From the NCBI GenBank assembly GCA_015655015.1, contig JAATFV010000096.1, positions 1 through 64,000 on the forward strand: 64,000 nt of DNA. The letters run 5' to 3'. Position 1 is the stretch's first letter. Each line of letters starts with the position of its first letter. The stretch is from Chitinophagales bacterium. GTDB taxonomy: Bacteria > Bacteroidota > Bacteroidia > Chitinophagales > Chitinophagaceae. Positions 63,078 through 64,000 of the stretch are shown here, piece by piece. The notes under the pieces are model-generated. The model was given only the letters and a program-made list of their open reading frames with translations, was not told where the DNA came from and did not search any database. Made by a program: the position numbers and the translations under genes.

Positions 63078-63617
63078 ATGAAGACTCAATCCGTAGCGGT
63101 CTTTTGCGGCTCTCAAACAGGAAATGATCCCCTGTTTGCCAGCCATACGGCGGAATTAGGCAGGCTCATCGCCCTATTAAAATTGAAATTGATCTATGGA
63201 GGCGGCAGTACAGGCCTGATGGGAATTGTAGCAGATGCCGTCCTGGCAGGAGAAGGCCATGTCGCAGGCATCATTCCCGAACGATTGAAGGAGTGGGAAC
63301 GCCATCATAAAGGCCTGACAGAGCTGGCCATCGTTCCCGACATGCATACCCGTAAAAAAATGATGTATGACCGATGCGACGCCGCCATCATCCTCCCGGG
63401 GGGCTTCGGCACCCTGGATGAACTTTTCGAGATGCTGACCTGGAATCAATTGAAGATCCACGACAAAAAGATCTATATCCTCAATTCAGGCGGATTTTAC
63501 AACCACCTGCTAGGCCATTTACGCCAGATGGAAAAAGAAGGTTTCCTCTATGATGCCCTGGAAGAAAGGATCCACTTTTGTGAAACACCGGTGGAAGTCT
63601 TCAACAGGATTGTCTAG
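63078..63617 (+). CDS. LOG-family protein (TIGR00730-type)
   Basis: A 179-residue Rossmann-fold enzyme. FCGSQTGNDPLF at the N-terminus, LIYGGGSTGLMGIVADAVL, TRKKMMYDRCDAAIILPGG and the motif PGGFGTLDELFEMLTWNQL identify the LOG family, whose members release nucleobase from 5'-monophosphates (cytokinin activation in plants; nucleotide salvage in bacteria). It is divergent from the symporter. Confidence 0.9.
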   Translation: MKTQSVAVFCGSQTGNDPLFASHTAELGRLIALLKLKLIYGGGSTGLMGIVADAVLAGEGHVAGIIPERLKEWERHHKGLTELAIVPDMHTRKKMMYDRCDAAIILPGGFGTLDELFEMLTWNQLKIHDKKIYILNSGGFYNHLLGHLRQMEKEGFLYDALEERIHFCETPVEVFNRIV

Positions 63618-63753
63618 CCAGGGTCTTTAACAGGCCCCGTCTGACCAGGATATCCTCCAACAGGATCGTATACATCCCTGCCAGCCTTGCTTCCAAACAC
63701 TGGTCCCTGCATCTACCCGGCAACCCGCCCGTATTCCGGGAAGACAGTAGTTG

Positions 63754-64000
63754 CTACCTTCTCGGATGCAGGTAAAAGTCAAAGCCCGCCCGGACAACCG
63801 GCAGAACGGTTCCATTGAAGTCCCGGTAAGGAGAATACTGGCTGTTCAGAACATCCAGGCTAACGGAAATAAAGAAACTGCTCTGGCCCACAATCCGTTG
63901 CCCGTAACCGACTCCCAGCAGCAAGCTGGCGGCATTCGTGGTCTGAGAGGCCGATCCGCCCCCGGGATACATATCCTTTGCACTATAATTGATGAAATTA
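63754..64000 (-). CDS. Outer-membrane-like protein, truncated by window edge
   Basis: An open frame runs from the stop at 63754 to the right edge without a start in the window (82 residues). The visible part alternates polar and apolar residues with small glycines (LLLGVGYGQRI, FFISVSLDVLNS, VRAGFDFYLHPRR), the pattern of outer-membrane beta strands, and ends with an aromatic residue close to the end. No family can be given. The 136 bases before it, after the LOG gene, hold nothing recognisable. Confidence 0.55.
   Translation of the reverse strand, partial: NFINYSAKDMYPGGGSASQTTNAASLLLGVGYGQRIVGQSSFFISVSLDVLNSQYSPYRDFNGTVLPVVRAGFDFYLHPRR

Overview
The window looks like a piece of chromosome from a Bacteroidota bacterium of the Chitinophagaceae type. 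The evidence is many upstream boxes matching the Bacteroidota -7 element TAnnTTTG (sometimes with a -33 TTG about 19 bases upstream), little Shine-Dalgarno sequence, frequent TTG starts, type IX secretion traits (a PKD-repeat protein with a gliding-motility C-terminal domain next to a PorP/SprF gene, and a sorting-domain-only protein), a DUF2795 protein, an ATP-type PEP carboxykinase and a eukaryote-like citrate synthase. I see no rRNA, tRNA, CRISPR array, prophage or intact insertion sequence.

Region 1 (1-10200) is an export cluster. A truncated response regulator faces an operon of a MacA/HlyD-type adaptor, a small secreted peptide, a MacB/LolD-type ATPase and two FtsX-like permeases. A second ATPase and a TolC-like outer-membrane protein follow under their own promoter. 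Both promoter regions carry the same 42-bp upstream block and the same 16-bp -24-like element, exactly 90 bp apart in each, so one activator probably controls both units. Region 2 (10200-11890) is an AAA ATPase with a C-terminal PD-(D/E)XK-like motif, preceded by three 36-bp palindromic units at an exact 53-bp period.

Region 3 (11890-23100) holds methionine/sulfur genes (metX, an OsmC-like protein, a PLP-dependent sulfhydrylase), an orphan histidine kinase, citrate synthase, a tgt-lptG pair, a glycosyltransferase overlapping rsmG, and a NarL-type regulator. The regulator is flanked on both sides by promoters carrying the same TACCAC-type inverted repeat; the downstream one seems to drive a short non-coding transcript. 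Region 4 (23100-36500) is mostly housekeeping: an M1 peptidase, the pssA-purS-rsmI operon, aminopeptidase P, pckA, a deoxynucleoside kinase, trpS, gatC, two stand-alone LolD-like ATPases and a PduO-type adenosyltransferase. Spacers between 33.4 and 35.2 kb are full of short tandem duplications.

Region 5 (36500-47500) is a long minus-strand run (TonB-plug protein, Nif3-like, zinc-ribbon coiled-coil, TPR protein, recN, a small membrane protein, fabI), then an M32 carboxypeptidase and a lipoprotein on the plus strand. Region 6 (47500-54000) is the type IX secretion-linked surface protein with its SprF partner, a peroxiredoxin and a sorting-domain-only protein. Region 7 (54000-64000) holds an RlmI-like methyltransferase, grpE-dnaJ, a VWA protein, hpt, a glucosaminidase-LysM protein, an O-methyltransferase, a sodium:solute symporter whose C-terminus lies in a 21-bp tandem repeat, a LOG-family protein and a truncated outer-membrane-like gene.

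The strongest candidates for something new are the palindrome array with its ATPase/nuclease-like gene, the paired-operator regulator with its candidate small RNA, the twin-promoter export cluster, and an rsmG gene interrupted by an in-frame Pro/Ser-rich insertion containing a nine-C tract.
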